DNA of 49,081 nt from RUG11867 sp964472425 (GCA_964472425.1 CAYYLF010000003.1:1-49081); one strand, 5' to 3'. Shown: positions 7,337 to 15,552, counted from the first letter of the stretch. The notes: generated from the sequence alone by a model not told the origin. Numbers and translations are program-made.

Positions 7337-8071
7337 ATGGCATTACTGACAAACCTCATTGCAGGACTATTTTTCTCGGTCGGCGCCTTCTTGGCCCTCT
7401 TCGAAAAGAAGAGAAAAGGCCTCGTCGAATTTAGCATCGGTCTATCCTTCAGTGTGATGGTTCTCCTCTTGGCTTTCGATATAGTGCCAGAGATACTAGA
7501 ACTATTAGAAGAAAAAGGGACCATCTTCATGTACGTATTCATCGTAATCGGAATAGTCATGCTCAAACTCATCGACCTTCTCGTTCCCCATCACGACCAT
7601 GACCGCGAAATTCACGACCACCACCGTCATCTGAATCACATAGGTATCATAAGTGCCCTTGCCCTTATCGTCCACAACGTAATCGAAGGAATAGGCATCT
7701 ACAATATCGCTCTCTACGACTTCAAAGCTGGGCTACTGATGGCCATCGGAGTAGGCTTACACAACATTCCATTTGGAATCGAAATAACCGCGACTTTGAA
7801 CGAGACCAAAAAAGACAAAAAATACATCTTCCTGAGCATTTTGCTACTGACTTTGAGTACAGTTTTGGGAGGACTCATCATGATGATATTTAAGTCGATA
7901 AACGATTTCGTTCTAGGCTCTCTCATGAGTCTTACGGTCGGAATGATAATCTATCTCGTTCTATTCGAATTGCTAATCGAACTCGGAGCATCAAAAAATA
8001 GAAAATATTCGGTCGCCGGATTGCTTACCGGTATAATCTTGATGTTCGCAGTATTTATAATTGGAGGGTAG
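7337..8071 (+). CDS. ZIP family divalent metal transporter
   Basis: The 244-residue protein has about eight membrane helices and a cytosolic His/Asp-rich loop HHDHDREIHDHHRH (about residues 78-91) between helices 3 and 4, a metal-capture loop typical of ZIP proteins. Helix 4 has ALIVHNVIEGIGI and helix 5 MAIGVGLHNIPFGIEI, the paired HN..E motifs that form the transport site. It probably imports zinc or another divalent ion. It lies in the middle of a three-gene operon and is followed after 3 bp by the SDR gene. Confidence 0.93.
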   Translation: MALLTNLIAGLFFSVGAFLALFEKKRKGLVEFSIGLSFSVMVLLLAFDIVPEILELLEEKGTIFMYVFIVIGIVMLKLIDLLVPHHDHDREIHDHHRHLNHIGIISALALIVHNVIEGIGIYNIALYDFKAGLLMAIGVGLHNIPFGIEITATLNETKKDKKYIFLSILLLTLSTVLGGLIMMIFKSINDFVLGSLMSLTVGMIIYLVLFELLIELGASKNRKYSVAGLLTGIILMFAVFIIGG

Positions 8072-8074
8072 TAT

Positions 8075-8980
8075 ATGAAAGATGTATTGATAACGGGCGG
8101 AGCCGGAAAAATAGGCTTCGACCTCGTAAACAAATTGGTAGATAGCAACTGCAACATTACCGTCCTCGACTTGGAAAGCAAGGCGAGTATCAAAAAACTC
8201 GCGCCTATAAAAGACCGAGTACGCATAGTCTATGGCGATGTCGAGGACGCCAACCTGATTCGCGACCTAGTCAAGAGAAACGACATAGTAATAGACTATG
8301 CTGGAATTATGCCTCCGCTCGCCGACCTTAACGAAGAAATAGCCAACGCTACTAACTTCAATGGAACAAAAAACATCGTAGACGCGATTAAAGAACTCAA
8401 CCCCGACTGCCTCTACATCTATATGTCGTTCATATGCGTGTACGGGACGACCGATAAAAAGGTGCGAAAACTTTCCACAGAAACCGAGAGTACTTACCCG
8501 GACGACTACTATTCCGTAAGTGTCATCCGCAGTGAAGATTACATAAAGAACAACATCGAAAAATATGCGATTCTGAGAATGCCAATAGTCATCACTAACA
8601 ACAACTATTTTCTAAAACACATGAAACTAGATCGAACTATGGATTTCATAACCAAAGAAGACCTAAACGACCTAATTCTATCCGCGATGAAATCTCCCAA
8701 GATTGTCGGAAAAACCTACAACATAAGTGGCTTCAAGGCCAAAAGTAGGGGAGTCGCGGAAAGACTTTTTAAGGCAACTGGAAAAATTGCCATCTTCGGA
8801 CGAAATCTCTATTATGGAGAATACGAAGATGCCCACGACATAGATAAAATTGCCAAGATAAAGTATACGAGCCTAGATGAATGTATAGAGGACATCGAGA
8901 GAAACACTCCAGCCTGGAAAAGAAGAATGTGCAAGGTATTCAACTACATAAAATATGCTATATTCAAGAAATTAAAATGA
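8075..8980 (+). CDS. Atypical NAD-dependent epimerase/SDR family protein
   Basis: The N-terminal Rossmann motif ITGGAGKIG (residues 6-14), the acidic residue of TVLDLES and YGDVED match extended SDR proteins (epimerase/dehydratase type). The expected catalytic YxxxK is not seen: the corresponding stretch reads YYSVSVIRSEDY, with no Lys four residues after either Tyr, so classic SDR chemistry may be lost or altered. The C-terminal ~50 residues are basic with a hydrophobic patch (VFNYIKYAIFKKLK), possibly membrane-associated. It is the last gene of the operon with the ZIP transporter. Substrate unknown. Confidence 0.8.
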   Translation: MKDVLITGGAGKIGFDLVNKLVDSNCNITVLDLESKASIKKLAPIKDRVRIVYGDVEDANLIRDLVKRNDIVIDYAGIMPPLADLNEEIANATNFNGTKNIVDAIKELNPDCLYIYMSFICVYGTTDKKVRKLSTETESTYPDDYYSVSVIRSEDYIKNNIEKYAILRMPIVITNNNYFLKHMKLDRTMDFITKEDLNDLILSAMKSPKIVGKTYNISGFKAKSRGVAERLFKATGKIAIFGRNLYYGEYEDAHDIDKIAKIKYTSLDECIEDIERNTPAWKRRMCKVFNYIKYAIFKKLK

Positions 8981-8986
8981 GACGTG

Positions 8987-9020
8987 AACTATTGCAAATC
9001 TAGCAATAGTTTTAATTTTT
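8987..9020 (+). terminator. Rho-independent terminator after the SDR gene
   Basis: Perfect 9-bp stem AACTATTGC / GCAATAGTT with a 7-nt loop and a downstream T-rich tail that runs into the first 23-bp repeat. Confidence 0.85.
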
Positions 9021-9110
9021 AAAAAGTGTTCAGCAGAACTCTTAAAAAGTGTCCAATGAAAATCTTAAAAAGTGTTCAGTGAAATTCTTAAAAAGTGTCC
9101 AACAATTATT
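9019..9110. repeat. Second 23-bp tandem repeat array, four units
   Basis: Four contiguous 23-bp units begin at 9019, 9042, 9065 and 9088. The first 14 positions are nearly invariant (TTAAAAAGTGTYCA); the rest varies. The last unit touches the -35 hexamer (9109-9114) of the downstream gene. Period, position and promoter overlap match the array at 101-169, although the sequence differs. Confidence 0.9.
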
Positions 9111-9137
9111 GAAAACAAATTAAAAATATGCTATTAT
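9109..9137 (+). promoter_or_regulatory. SigA-type promoter of the second DUF4143 ATPase gene
   Basis: TTGAAA (9109-9114), 17-bp spacer, TATTAT (9132-9137). The -35 overlaps the last 23-bp repeat. Confidence 0.65.
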
Positions 9138-9153
9138 AACGGTAGGTGATAAA

Positions 9154-10434
9154 ATGAAACTGACTGAAAAAGGCTACAAAAAGAGACTTGTAGATGATAA
9201 AGTAGGACGATACCTAGAAGTCTTTGGAGCAGTGTGCATCGAAGGACCCAAATGGTGTGGTAAAACGTGGACTGCCCTAAATCATTCTCAAAGCGTATCC
9301 TATATCACAGACGAAACTACCCAACGTCTCGCACTCATAGACCCCAAAAATATTTTTGAAGACGAAAAACCTCAACTGATTGATGAATGGCAAATCGTCC
9401 CCCCGATTTGGGATACTGTAAGACACGAATGTGACCGTGGTCACGAAAAAGGAAAGTTCATTCTGACGGGCTCCACCACACTCAAAAAAGATGAAGGAAA
9501 AAAGAAAGTACATCACTCAGGTGCCGGACGAATTGCGCGTCTCAAGATGCAAACCATGAGTCTATATGAGTCTGGAGATTCGACTGGCGAAATAAGTATT
9601 CGCGATATGTTAGAGCAAAAAGAAATACACAAAAGTACTGGAACAGTCGAATTGAAAACTCTAGCCGGCCTCATTGTGAGAGGTGGCTGGCCAGAAAGCA
9701 TAACTGCAAAAGCCGAAAACTACTCCCTGATTTCCAAATCCTACATCGATTCCATACTTAACATCGAAATCGAAGATGACGAAAAAGTCCGCGACAAAAA
9801 TAAAATGTTGATGTTATTAAAATCACTCGCTCGGAACGAATCGACAACCGTTAGCAACAAAACGATACTGAAAGATATCGAAGAAAACGAAACCGAAAAA
9901 GAAATCCTCGCCAGTCGTACCACTTTGCTCGATTACCTCGATTTTTTAGAAAGACTACACCTAATCGAAAACGAACCTGCCTACAGTGCTAACTATCGTT
10001 CACCTGAAAGGGTAGGTAAGGCATCCAAAAGACATCTTACAGACCCCTCTCTTGCCTGTGCCTGCCTCAATATGAATCGAGACAAATTGATGAAGGATTT
10101 GAACACATTCGGATTTCTTTTCGAAGCCTTAGTAGAAAGAGACCTTCGAATATATGTAGATTACCTAGACGGAAAACAATTCCATTTCCGAGACAACGTA
10201 AATGGACTTGAAGTTGACTCCATTCTAGAATTCGAAGACGGCGAATACGCAGCCATCGAAATAAAACTTGGCTACAACGAAGTCGATACGGCTATCGCAA
10301 ACCTTCTCGATTTTTACAAAGGAATGGTCAAAAAACCAATCTTCATGTGCGTAATCGTAGGTGTTTGTCCGAGTGCATATAAAGACCCTGAAACCGGGAT
10401 TTATGTAGTCCCCATCACCGCTTTAAAACCGTAG
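9154..10434 (+). CDS. AAA_14/DUF4143 ATPase (paralogue)
   Basis: This 426-residue protein is a clear paralogue of the one at 218-1486: same GPKWCGKT P-loop (residues 31-38), LIDEWQIVPPIWD Walker B region, LTGSTT sensor-like segment, GAGRIARLKMQTMSLYESGDS, and VRGGWPESI. Its C-terminal nuclease-like motif is intact and more canonical: GLEVDSI then AAIEIKLG. Proteins of this family occur in many copies in some genomes; their role is unknown. It is a single-gene unit behind a 23-bp repeat array. The start follows GGTGAT with good spacing. Confidence 0.87.
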   Translation: MKLTEKGYKKRLVDDKVGRYLEVFGAVCIEGPKWCGKTWTALNHSQSVSYITDETTQRLALIDPKNIFEDEKPQLIDEWQIVPPIWDTVRHECDRGHEKGKFILTGSTTLKKDEGKKKVHHSGAGRIARLKMQTMSLYESGDSTGEISIRDMLEQKEIHKSTGTVELKTLAGLIVRGGWPESITAKAENYSLISKSYIDSILNIEIEDDEKVRDKNKMLMLLKSLARNESTTVSNKTILKDIEENETEKEILASRTTLLDYLDFLERLHLIENEPAYSANYRSPERVGKASKRHLTDPSLACACLNMNRDKLMKDLNTFGFLFEALVERDLRIYVDYLDGKQFHFRDNVNGLEVDSILEFEDGEYAAIEIKLGYNEVDTAIANLLDFYKGMVKKPIFMCVIVGVCPSAYKDPETGIYVVPITALKP

Positions 10435-10499
10435 TGAACCACCAGTACGTTTAAATTACCTCTATAATGTGATATTATTCTTCTAGAAAGAGGGATATT

Positions 10500-11006
10500 A
10501 TGGACCAAATTAAAATAGGAAAATTCATAGCAGAACAAAGAAAAAGAGAAGGACTTACTCAAGAACAACTGGCCGACCAACTAGGCATAACCAAAAATGC
10601 CGTCTCGAAATGGGAGCGAGGACTCAGCCTCATGGACCTATCCTTACTAAAACCGCTCAGTAACATTTTGAACGTATCCGTAAACGAAATACTCTCCGGT
10701 GAAAAAATAGAAAAAGAACGAGCTCTAGAAAAGAGTGAAGAGACTATAATCGCTCTTTCCGAATTGATAGAACTTCGTACGATGAAGTATGGCATCATAG
10801 GAATGGCAGTCTTCTTCATGATATTGGTACTCATCTCGGTCTGTAAAGACGTCAACCCGGCTGCCCTCGTGAGTCTCATCTGTGCTTACAATGCCGTAAC
10901 CTTCATCACCCGCTATAACCTTAGAAAAGACAAAAGCGACCTCATCGCCGGTGTTCTATTCCTTCTTGCCGTCATGTGTAATACCATCTCCTTCATCGTT
11001 ACCTAA
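10500..11006 (+). CDS. XRE family transcriptional regulator with membrane tail
   Basis: Residues 6-62 form a Cro/C1-type helix-turn-helix (GKFIAEQRKREGLTQEQLAD, then ITKNAVSKWERG as the recognition helix). Residues about 95-168 contain two or three hydrophobic helices, so the DNA-binding domain would be held at the membrane. This architecture is common in Bacillota and often senses envelope signals; no target can be named. It lies alone between the ATPase gene and recX with its own terminator. Confidence 0.88.
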   Translation: MDQIKIGKFIAEQRKREGLTQEQLADQLGITKNAVSKWERGLSLMDLSLLKPLSNILNVSVNEILSGEKIEKERALEKSEETIIALSELIELRTMKYGIIGMAVFFMILVLISVCKDVNPAALVSLICAYNAVTFITRYNLRKDKSDLIAGVLFLLAVMCNTISFIVT

Positions 11007-11036
11007 AACTACACAAACTTTTGTAATAGTTTTTTC
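11005..11036 (+). terminator. Terminator after the XRE gene
   Basis: Stem AAAACTA / TAGTTTT with an inner ACAAA / TTTGT extension, then T's; it starts at the stop codon. Confidence 0.75.
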
Positions 11037-11046
11037 ACCTTCAAAT

Positions 11047-11075
11047 TTGACAAACCGAGAAAAATATTCTATATT
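11047..11075 (+). promoter_or_regulatory. SigA-type promoter of recX
   Basis: Perfect TTGACA (11047-11052), 17-bp spacer, TATATT (11070-11075). Confidence 0.8.
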
Positions 11076-11098
11076 GGAAATGAAGAGGTGATAATCCC

Positions 11099-11872
11099 GT
11101 GGAAATTAAAAACTACAAAAAACTGAAAGGCAATCTATACGAAGTAATCCTCGACGATGGAAAAGCGTACAAACTGTACGATGACATAATCTTAAAATAC
11201 GAACTGCTACTAGACAAAAAAATCGAACCTAAAAAACTAGATAGAATACTTGAAGCCAATGCCGAGATAGATGCCTACTTCAAGGCCCTCAAATACATCG
11301 GTCTTCGCATGCGTTCCGAACTCGAAATACGCCGTTACCTAAATAAACACGAAATCCCCAAAAAGGCCATAAACTCTGCGATATATAAACTTAAAAATGA
11401 CGGCTACTTAAATCAATCCAAATATACTCAAGCCTACATAAACGACGCCCTAAACCTTAGCTTAAATGGCCCGCGCAAAATAAAAGACGACCTTCAAAAA
11501 CTCGGAATAGGGGAAGACTACATCGATGAATACTTGAGCACGATACCCTCACAAACGTGGCGCGATAGAATAGAAAAAATACTTGCCAAAAAATCCCGCA
11601 CGAACAAGGCCGGACTAGCCTTCTTCAAAAACAAATCCTATGGCGAACTCTCCATTCTCGGCTACGACGGCGAAGACATCAAAACGGTCCTAGATGACTG
11701 GAAACTCGACACATCCGAAGTCTTCGAGCAGGTTGCCAACAAAACCTACGAAAAACTGACGATGAAATACGATGGAACAGAACTGGAATTGCGATTCAAA
11801 TCTAAAATGTTCGCGAAAGGTTTCGAATCCGAAAAGATAAGCGATTACCTACGAAAAAGACGAGAAGAATAA
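11099..11872 (+). CDS. recX: RecX, regulator of RecA
   Basis: The 257-residue protein has the RecX helical repeats: AYFKALKYIGLRMRSELEIRRYL, then AINSAIYKLKNDGYLNQSKYTQAYINDALNLS and GPRKIKDDLQKLGI are the family hallmarks in the first two repeats. Long RecX versions of Bacillota carry extra helical repeats, as here. RecX binds RecA filaments and limits recombination. The start codon is GTG, 8 bases after AGAGGTG. It has its own strong promoter and a terminator that includes the end of the gene. Confidence 0.9.
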   Translation: MEIKNYKKLKGNLYEVILDDGKAYKLYDDIILKYELLLDKKIEPKKLDRILEANAEIDAYFKALKYIGLRMRSELEIRRYLNKHEIPKKAINSAIYKLKNDGYLNQSKYTQAYINDALNLSLNGPRKIKDDLQKLGIGEDYIDEYLSTIPSQTWRDRIEKILAKKSRTNKAGLAFFKNKSYGELSILGYDGEDIKTVLDDWKLDTSEVFEQVANKTYEKLTMKYDGTELELRFKSKMFAKGFESEKISDYLRKRREE

Positions 11873-11884
11873 ACTCGTCTTTTC
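11855..11884 (+). terminator. Terminator overlapping the recX stop codon
   Basis: Stem AAAGACGAG / CTCGTCTTT enclosing the stop codon, followed by TTTC. Confidence 0.8.
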
Positions 11885-11898
11885 TGTATTCAAAACGC

Positions 11899-11938
11899 AA
11901 GTGAACAATTTTAGGGAGTTTTCAAAAATTGTTCACTT
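11899..11938. repeat. 40-bp inverted repeat 3' of the DUF4143 remnant
   Basis: Arms AAGTGAACAATTTT (11899-11912) and its exact complement (11925-11938) with a 12-nt loop. It sits 8 bp beyond the end of the truncated minus-strand gene. The same GTGAACAATTT core recurs on the other side of that gene (12421-12432). Confidence 0.85.
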
Positions 11939-11945
11939 CGCACAA

Positions 11946-12350
11946 TTACTCATCCAATGAATTTATTGCCAAAAAATCTTTCAACTTCAAATGCTCTACG
12001 ATACTCGTCGAATAATCCAACTCGTCATTCGTAATAAGAATTTTCTTTGAAGTATTGTCCGATATGCTATTAAAAGCTCTAAACTCTCTTTCGTACGCCT
12101 TCTCCTCAACCACGCTATAGGCGACTTGAATATAATACTTCTTGTTATCTTTAAAAGCGACGAAACCTATCTCTCTCTCGTTATCGTTAAACACTGTCAC
12201 ATTGTATCCCATATACAACAACTCATTATATACGATATTTTCTAAATTGTGAGTTATGTCGTATCGATTATCTATTCTAAAAATAGAGTTAAATGCCACG
12301 TCCGCATCGTACACTTTGTAATAATATGCCAACTCTTTCTTTTGTCGCAC
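11946..12350 (-). pseudogene. C-terminal remnant of a DUF4143-type ATPase
   Basis: The 134-residue reading frame corresponds only to the last third of an AAA/DUF4143 protein: YKVYDADVAFNSIFRID, NLENIVYNELLYMGYNVTVF, and YIQVAYSVVEEKAYEREFRAF are characteristic of the common variant whose core reads EIDFVA...YIQVAYS. The AAA domain is missing and the metal-binding Asp of the nuclease-like core is Gly here (REIGFVAF). No convincing ribosome binding site precedes the ATG. It belongs to a different subfamily from the two intact paralogues in this window. It is enclosed by related inverted repeats on both sides. Confidence 0.8.
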
Positions 12351-12377
12351 TAGAGTAAGGTTTAATCTTATCGATTA

Positions 12378-12458
12378 TATACTGAACAATTTTACAAACA
12401 TCAAAGAAATTGTTCAGTATAGTGAACAATTTCAGTAAAATGATAAGACTTGTTCACT
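12378..12458. repeat. Two adjoining inverted repeats 5' of the DUF4143 remnant
   Basis: The first has perfect 15-bp arms (12378-12392 and 12407-12421, core TACTGAACAATTT); the second has 9-bp arms AGTGAACAA (12421-12429) and TTGTTCACT (12450-12458). The GAACAATTT core is shared with the repeat at 11899-11938, so the gene fragment lies between related dyads. Confidence 0.85.
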
Positions 12459-12518
12459 CAATTATACTTTCATAAGCCCTATGGACCTTAAATATAGAAA
12501 CTAAGAAGATAGAACATA

Positions 12519-13449
12519 TTATCCGGGTTCTCGGATAATAGATTCTGGAAATTCGAGTATACTTTTCTTTATCTCGTTTATTTTTTCTAGGGATAACCCT
12601 GTGATGTCTATTATATCTTCTATTTCAAATTTTCTCATGAGCATCTTGCGAGCACTTGCTATTTTTTCTCTTTCTTGGCCCTCTGATAGACCTTCTTGTC
12701 GACCTTCCTCACGGCCTCTTTCTTCTCCTTCTTCCTCGCCGATGGCCTTCATCATGTCGTCGTGACTGTATATCAGGTATCTGTCCGCACTCTTCTCTAA
12801 GTTGTACGCCTTTTCTAATACTATTTTCATAATTTCACTTCCTTCGTATATTTCGTCTAATTCTTCGTGATTACTACTCGCGAATATGTACAACAAGTAC
12901 TCGAGCGAATCCTTCTTCTCTTTGATGGTATTATAATCCATTTTGAACAATTTATCTATGTCTATGTCTATAATGTTTGCCAAGTCCGTTCTAGGAAGTC
13001 GTAAGTCCTTTTCCATGATGGCCGAGCCGGCCTGCTCCGAACTGGTCATAAAGATTCAAACACACTTGATATACTCCTTTTATGTTTTGATAATCCGTCT
13101 TACTTCCATTTTCGGTTTGTCTCATGATGAGGTTACAGATATAGGAGGTATTCTTCTTTATTATGTACTTCCTGTTCGAACGATTGGCTTCTATGTTGAA
13201 GATATACTCGTCGCACTCGGCAATCAAGTCGACTTCTTCGTCTTTAATGCCGCTCGCCTTACTTATCTTTATGTCGAGAAGTCTGAAGTTTTTTTGAATC
13301 TTCTCGAGAATTACACCCGTCGCCTTATGTAGAATCAATTGGAGATAATCCCTCAAACTCTCGTCTCTCAACAGTTTAGTGACGAAGAAGTTGTGCAAAA
13401 ACTTCGCCTGTACGACTTTCTCATTTTCATTGTTCAACCTTATCACCAC
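12519..13449 (-). pseudogene. Frameshifted Rpn-family PD-(D/E)XK nuclease (PDDEXK_2)
   Basis: Two overlapping minus-strand frames make up one protein of about 300 residues. The upstream frame (13449 to about 13030) has FLHNFFVTKLLRDESLRDYL and the nuclease core EEVDLIAECDEYIFNIEANR. The downstream frame (about 13035 to 12519) continues with MEKDLRLPRTDLANI, an EEGEERGREEGRQEG-type charged stretch, and the usual C-terminal ITGLSLEKINEIKK. The shift lies around 13030-13045 and no slippery sequence is evident, so this is a disrupted gene or a sequence error. Rpn-like proteins are nucleases or transposase-like proteins linked to recombination and defence. The start is probably one of two GTG codons (13449 or 13446). 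Confidence 0.82.
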
Positions 13450-13571
13450 CCTGCGACGTGGAAACTACATGAGTACCTTCACCATCTAAGCTCAGTATAA
13501 AACACGAGACGAAGAAAAGCCACAAAAAAGTACCAAAAATTTGACAAAAGTTCGTAAATTTTTGCAAACAA

Positions 13572-13600
13572 AAAGTGACTTCTACCAATCACTTTCCAAT
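13572..13600 (-). terminator. Terminator of the 13614-13997 gene
   Basis: Read on the minus strand: stem AAAGTGA / TCACTTT with a 10-nt loop, then a T-rich tail, 18 bp after the stop. Confidence 0.75.
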
Positions 13601-13613
13601 TCCAAAATCATTC

Positions 13614-13997
13614 CTACTGAATAAACTTATTCTGACTGTTCGGTTGCTCCGGAATATCTACTGGCACGTCGTTGCGATTATGCTTCGTCATATCGACTCC
13701 GAACGGATTCGACTTCTGCTCTTGGGAAATAACTTGACTAGTCACGACATTCACCTGTTGAGCATTTGAAACAAAATTTTCCTGCGGAGCTGGATTCTTA
13801 AATTCGATATTCTTCTTATCGTCCAAAACGTTCATCAAGGACTCTTCTTCGACGAGAGTTGATGGATCGAAAATAGTCTTGACCTTCTTTTCTCTTTTCC
13901 TGTTCATCAAAAAAATGATTAGGAAATACACCAAAAAGATGGCAATAATACTAGACAACACGACTATAACAAAAAGCAATATTTGATTGATATCCAT
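13614..13997 (-). CDS. Single-pass membrane protein, unknown function
   Basis: About 127 residues: one strong transmembrane helix at residues 5-30 (LLFVIVVLSSIIAIFLVYFL) followed by a basic stop-transfer region NRKREKK and a polar, disordered-looking tail of about 90 residues rich in N, Q, V and P. The start is the ATG at 13997 behind GGAGAGAA, not the longer frame. No family recognised. It sits between prsA and the broken Rpn-like gene with its own terminator. Confidence 0.75.
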   Translation of the reverse strand: MDINQILLFVIVVLSSIIAIFLVYFLIIFLMNRKREKKVKTIFDPSTLVEEESLMNVLDDKKNIEFKNPAPQENFVSNAQQVNVVTSQVISQEQKSNPFGVDMTKHNRNDVPVDIPEQPNSQNKFIQ

Positions 13998-14043
13998 ATT
14001 ATATTCTCTCCTATCATAAACAAAATTATAACACATTCGAACC

Positions 14044-14067
14044 TAAAAAAAAACCACAATCGTGGTT
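14044..14067 (-). terminator. Rho-independent terminator of prsA
   Basis: Minus-strand stem AACCAC / GTGGTT with a 4-nt loop and about nine T's; the stop codon is part of the stem. Confidence 0.88.
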
Positions 14068-15097
14068 AATTTGAAGATGAATTAGAATTCTGCTGACGAA
14101 CACTAGTCATCCAATTGTCCATATATCTCTCAATATCGCGTTCAATTTCTGTATCTACGACGTCGACTCCATATTTCTTGCGTAAATCTTGAATGACTGT
14201 AATTTGCAAAGTCGCATCGTCGGTCAATTTTTTAGTCGCAAGTGCGTCCTTGATTTCATCTTTTGCATCGACCAAAGACTTTTTATCTTTCTCTTCTTTG
14301 ACGTATACGACTTCGTATCCTGAGCTCGTCTTGACTGGAGTATTCGAAAACTCTCCGACTTTCAAAGCGTATACTTCCTTGTCGAAGTCATCGCTCCCGT
14401 AAGTACCCTTATTGATGAAACCTAAGCTTCCACCTTTCTCCTTGGTCGCCTCGTCATCCGACAGCTCTTTCGCCAAATCTTCGAAAGATTCTCCCTTTTT
14501 GAGTCTGGTGATGATATCCTTGGCCTTATCCAAAGCGGCATTCTCGGCTTCGGTTTTCTCCGTATCGGTCATCGTAGATTTGACCTCTGGAATGATTTGA
14601 ATGTGATACACATCCCGGTCTCCGACTATCTCATCTTTGTAATAGTCCTCGATTTCCTTATCTTTCAAATTGTCTTTGACATATTTCTCGATGGATTCCT
14701 GACGAAGATAACTCAATCGTGCTCTCTCCTCGAGTTCCTCTAGTGAAGAAATCCCCATCATCTGTTGCAAATAATTGATCAATTGAGATTCACTATAATT
14801 TCCGTCTTTGTCGTATCCGTAATACTGTTTTGCAGACTCGACGTAATTCTTCGCGTATTCCTTCGCATCGTCCAATTTGTCGCCGCTTTCTCCTTCGTAG
14901 ATTTTCTTATCTATCATATCCATCAAAGTAGAAAACGCAGTTCCTTTCATCTCGTTATATAAATCGTCGACGCTTATCATAGAACCATCTTCGAATTGCA
15001 CGACGGCCTGTTTACCATCTTCCAAAGTCGGAATAGTCTTTCCACATCCGGTGAGCATGGTTGCCATCAACACTGCTAAAATTATTTTTTTCTTCAT
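14066..15097 (-). CDS. prsA: PrsA-like foldase, parvulin-type lipoprotein
   Basis: The 343-residue product has a lipoprotein signal (MKKKIILAVLMATMLTGCG, lipidated Cys at about residue 18), an N-terminal SurA-like helical region, and a parvulin domain at about residues 160-260 with VYHIQIIPE, KKGESFEDLAKELSDDEATKEKGGSLGFI and GYEVVYV. PrsA assists folding of proteins after Sec export, on the outer face of the membrane. The start at 15097 follows GGGAGGAA; the longer frame to 15217 has no ribosome binding site and would bury the signal peptide. It is divergent from the YjcZ-like gene. Confidence 0.93.
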   Translation of the reverse strand: MKKKIILAVLMATMLTGCGKTIPTLEDGKQAVVQFEDGSMISVDDLYNEMKGTAFSTLMDMIDKKIYEGESGDKLDDAKEYAKNYVESAKQYYGYDKDGNYSESQLINYLQQMMGISSLEELEERARLSYLRQESIEKYVKDNLKDKEIEDYYKDEIVGDRDVYHIQIIPEVKSTMTDTEKTEAENAALDKAKDIITRLKKGESFEDLAKELSDDEATKEKGGSLGFINKGTYGSDDFDKEVYALKVGEFSNTPVKTSSGYEVVYVKEEKDKKSLVDAKDEIKDALATKKLTDDATLQITVIQDLRKKYGVDVVDTEIERDIERYMDNWMTSVRQQNSNSSSN

Positions 15098-15156
15098 TAT
15101 TTCCTCCCTAACAATAAATATCATAACATTTTGAGAAATAAAAAACAAGTAAATGA

Positions 15157-15186
15157 GAACATTTGGGTGATTTTTACCATACAATA
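15157..15186 (+). promoter_or_regulatory. SigE/SigK-like sporulation promoter
   Basis: The -10 region CATACAATA (15178-15186) fits both the SigE (CATACAnT) and SigK (CATAnnnTA) consensus. A SigE-like -35 GAACATT lies 14 bp upstream, and AACA lies 16 bp upstream as for SigK. No good SigA -35 is present. Confidence 0.6.
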
Positions 15187-15215
15187 CTATGAAAAGATAA
15201 AAAGGAGGGGTAAAC

Positions 15216-15323
15216 ATGAATCAAGGATGCGGATATTCTAACAACTACAATGGCGTTACTGGTGCAGCATTTATCTTAGTTTTATTCATTTTATTGGTTA
15301 TCATAATCGGTGCAGTTCTTTAA
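15216..15323 (+). CDS. YjcZ-like sporulation micropeptide
   Basis: A 35-residue peptide preceded by AAGGAGGGG: a short N/G/Y-rich start (MNQGCGYSNNYNG) and a C-terminal hydrophobic helix (AAFILVLFILLVIIIGAVL). This is the layout of the YjcZ family, tiny membrane peptides made in the mother cell and found in spores of Bacilli. A SigE/SigK-like promoter lies directly upstream, which independently supports a role in sporulation. It is divergent from prsA. Confidence 0.8.
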   Translation: MNQGCGYSNNYNGVTGAAFILVLFILLVIIIGAVL

Positions 15324-15368
15324 TCGAGAACGAACACACGAAAAAACATTTATTCTTCTATCTAAAAG

Positions 15369-15402
15369 AAAAAGTTGCTTAGTCGTTAAGCAGCTTTTTT
15401 AA
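15369..15402. terminator. Bidirectional terminator between YjcZ-like gene and rpmB
   Basis: Stem AGTTGCTTA / TAAGCAGCT with a GTCG loop, flanked by A's on one side and T's on the other; it serves both converging genes and includes the rpmB stop. Confidence 0.8.
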
Positions 15403-15552
15403 AGTTCTAATTTCTCTAGCACTCAAGAGCACAGTCGCACCGTTCAAAGTTACCTTTTGAAGGTTGACACCTTGTTTCTTCTTAGTCGCATTCAATGCGT
15501 GAGATCTTGCATTTGCAAAATTAGGTTTTTTTCTAGTTAATTTAGTTGCCAT
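15379..15552 (-). CDS. rpmB: 50S ribosomal protein L28
   Basis: A 57-residue basic protein: KKPNFANARSHALNATKKKQ and VNLQKVTLNG match the conserved L28 core (GN..SHA.NATK...NLQKV). It lacks the N-terminal CxxC zinc motif of some homologues. It is part of the large ribosomal subunit. A strong AAGGAGGG ribosome binding site precedes the ATG at 15552. Confidence 0.93.
   Translation of the reverse strand: MATKLTRKKPNFANARSHALNATKKKQGVNLQKVTLNGATVLLSAREIRTLKKLLND

Noticed and set aside
12519..13449. Programmed frameshift, as in some transposases
   Set aside because: No slippery heptamer or downstream structure is visible at 13030-13045; a simple indel is more likely.
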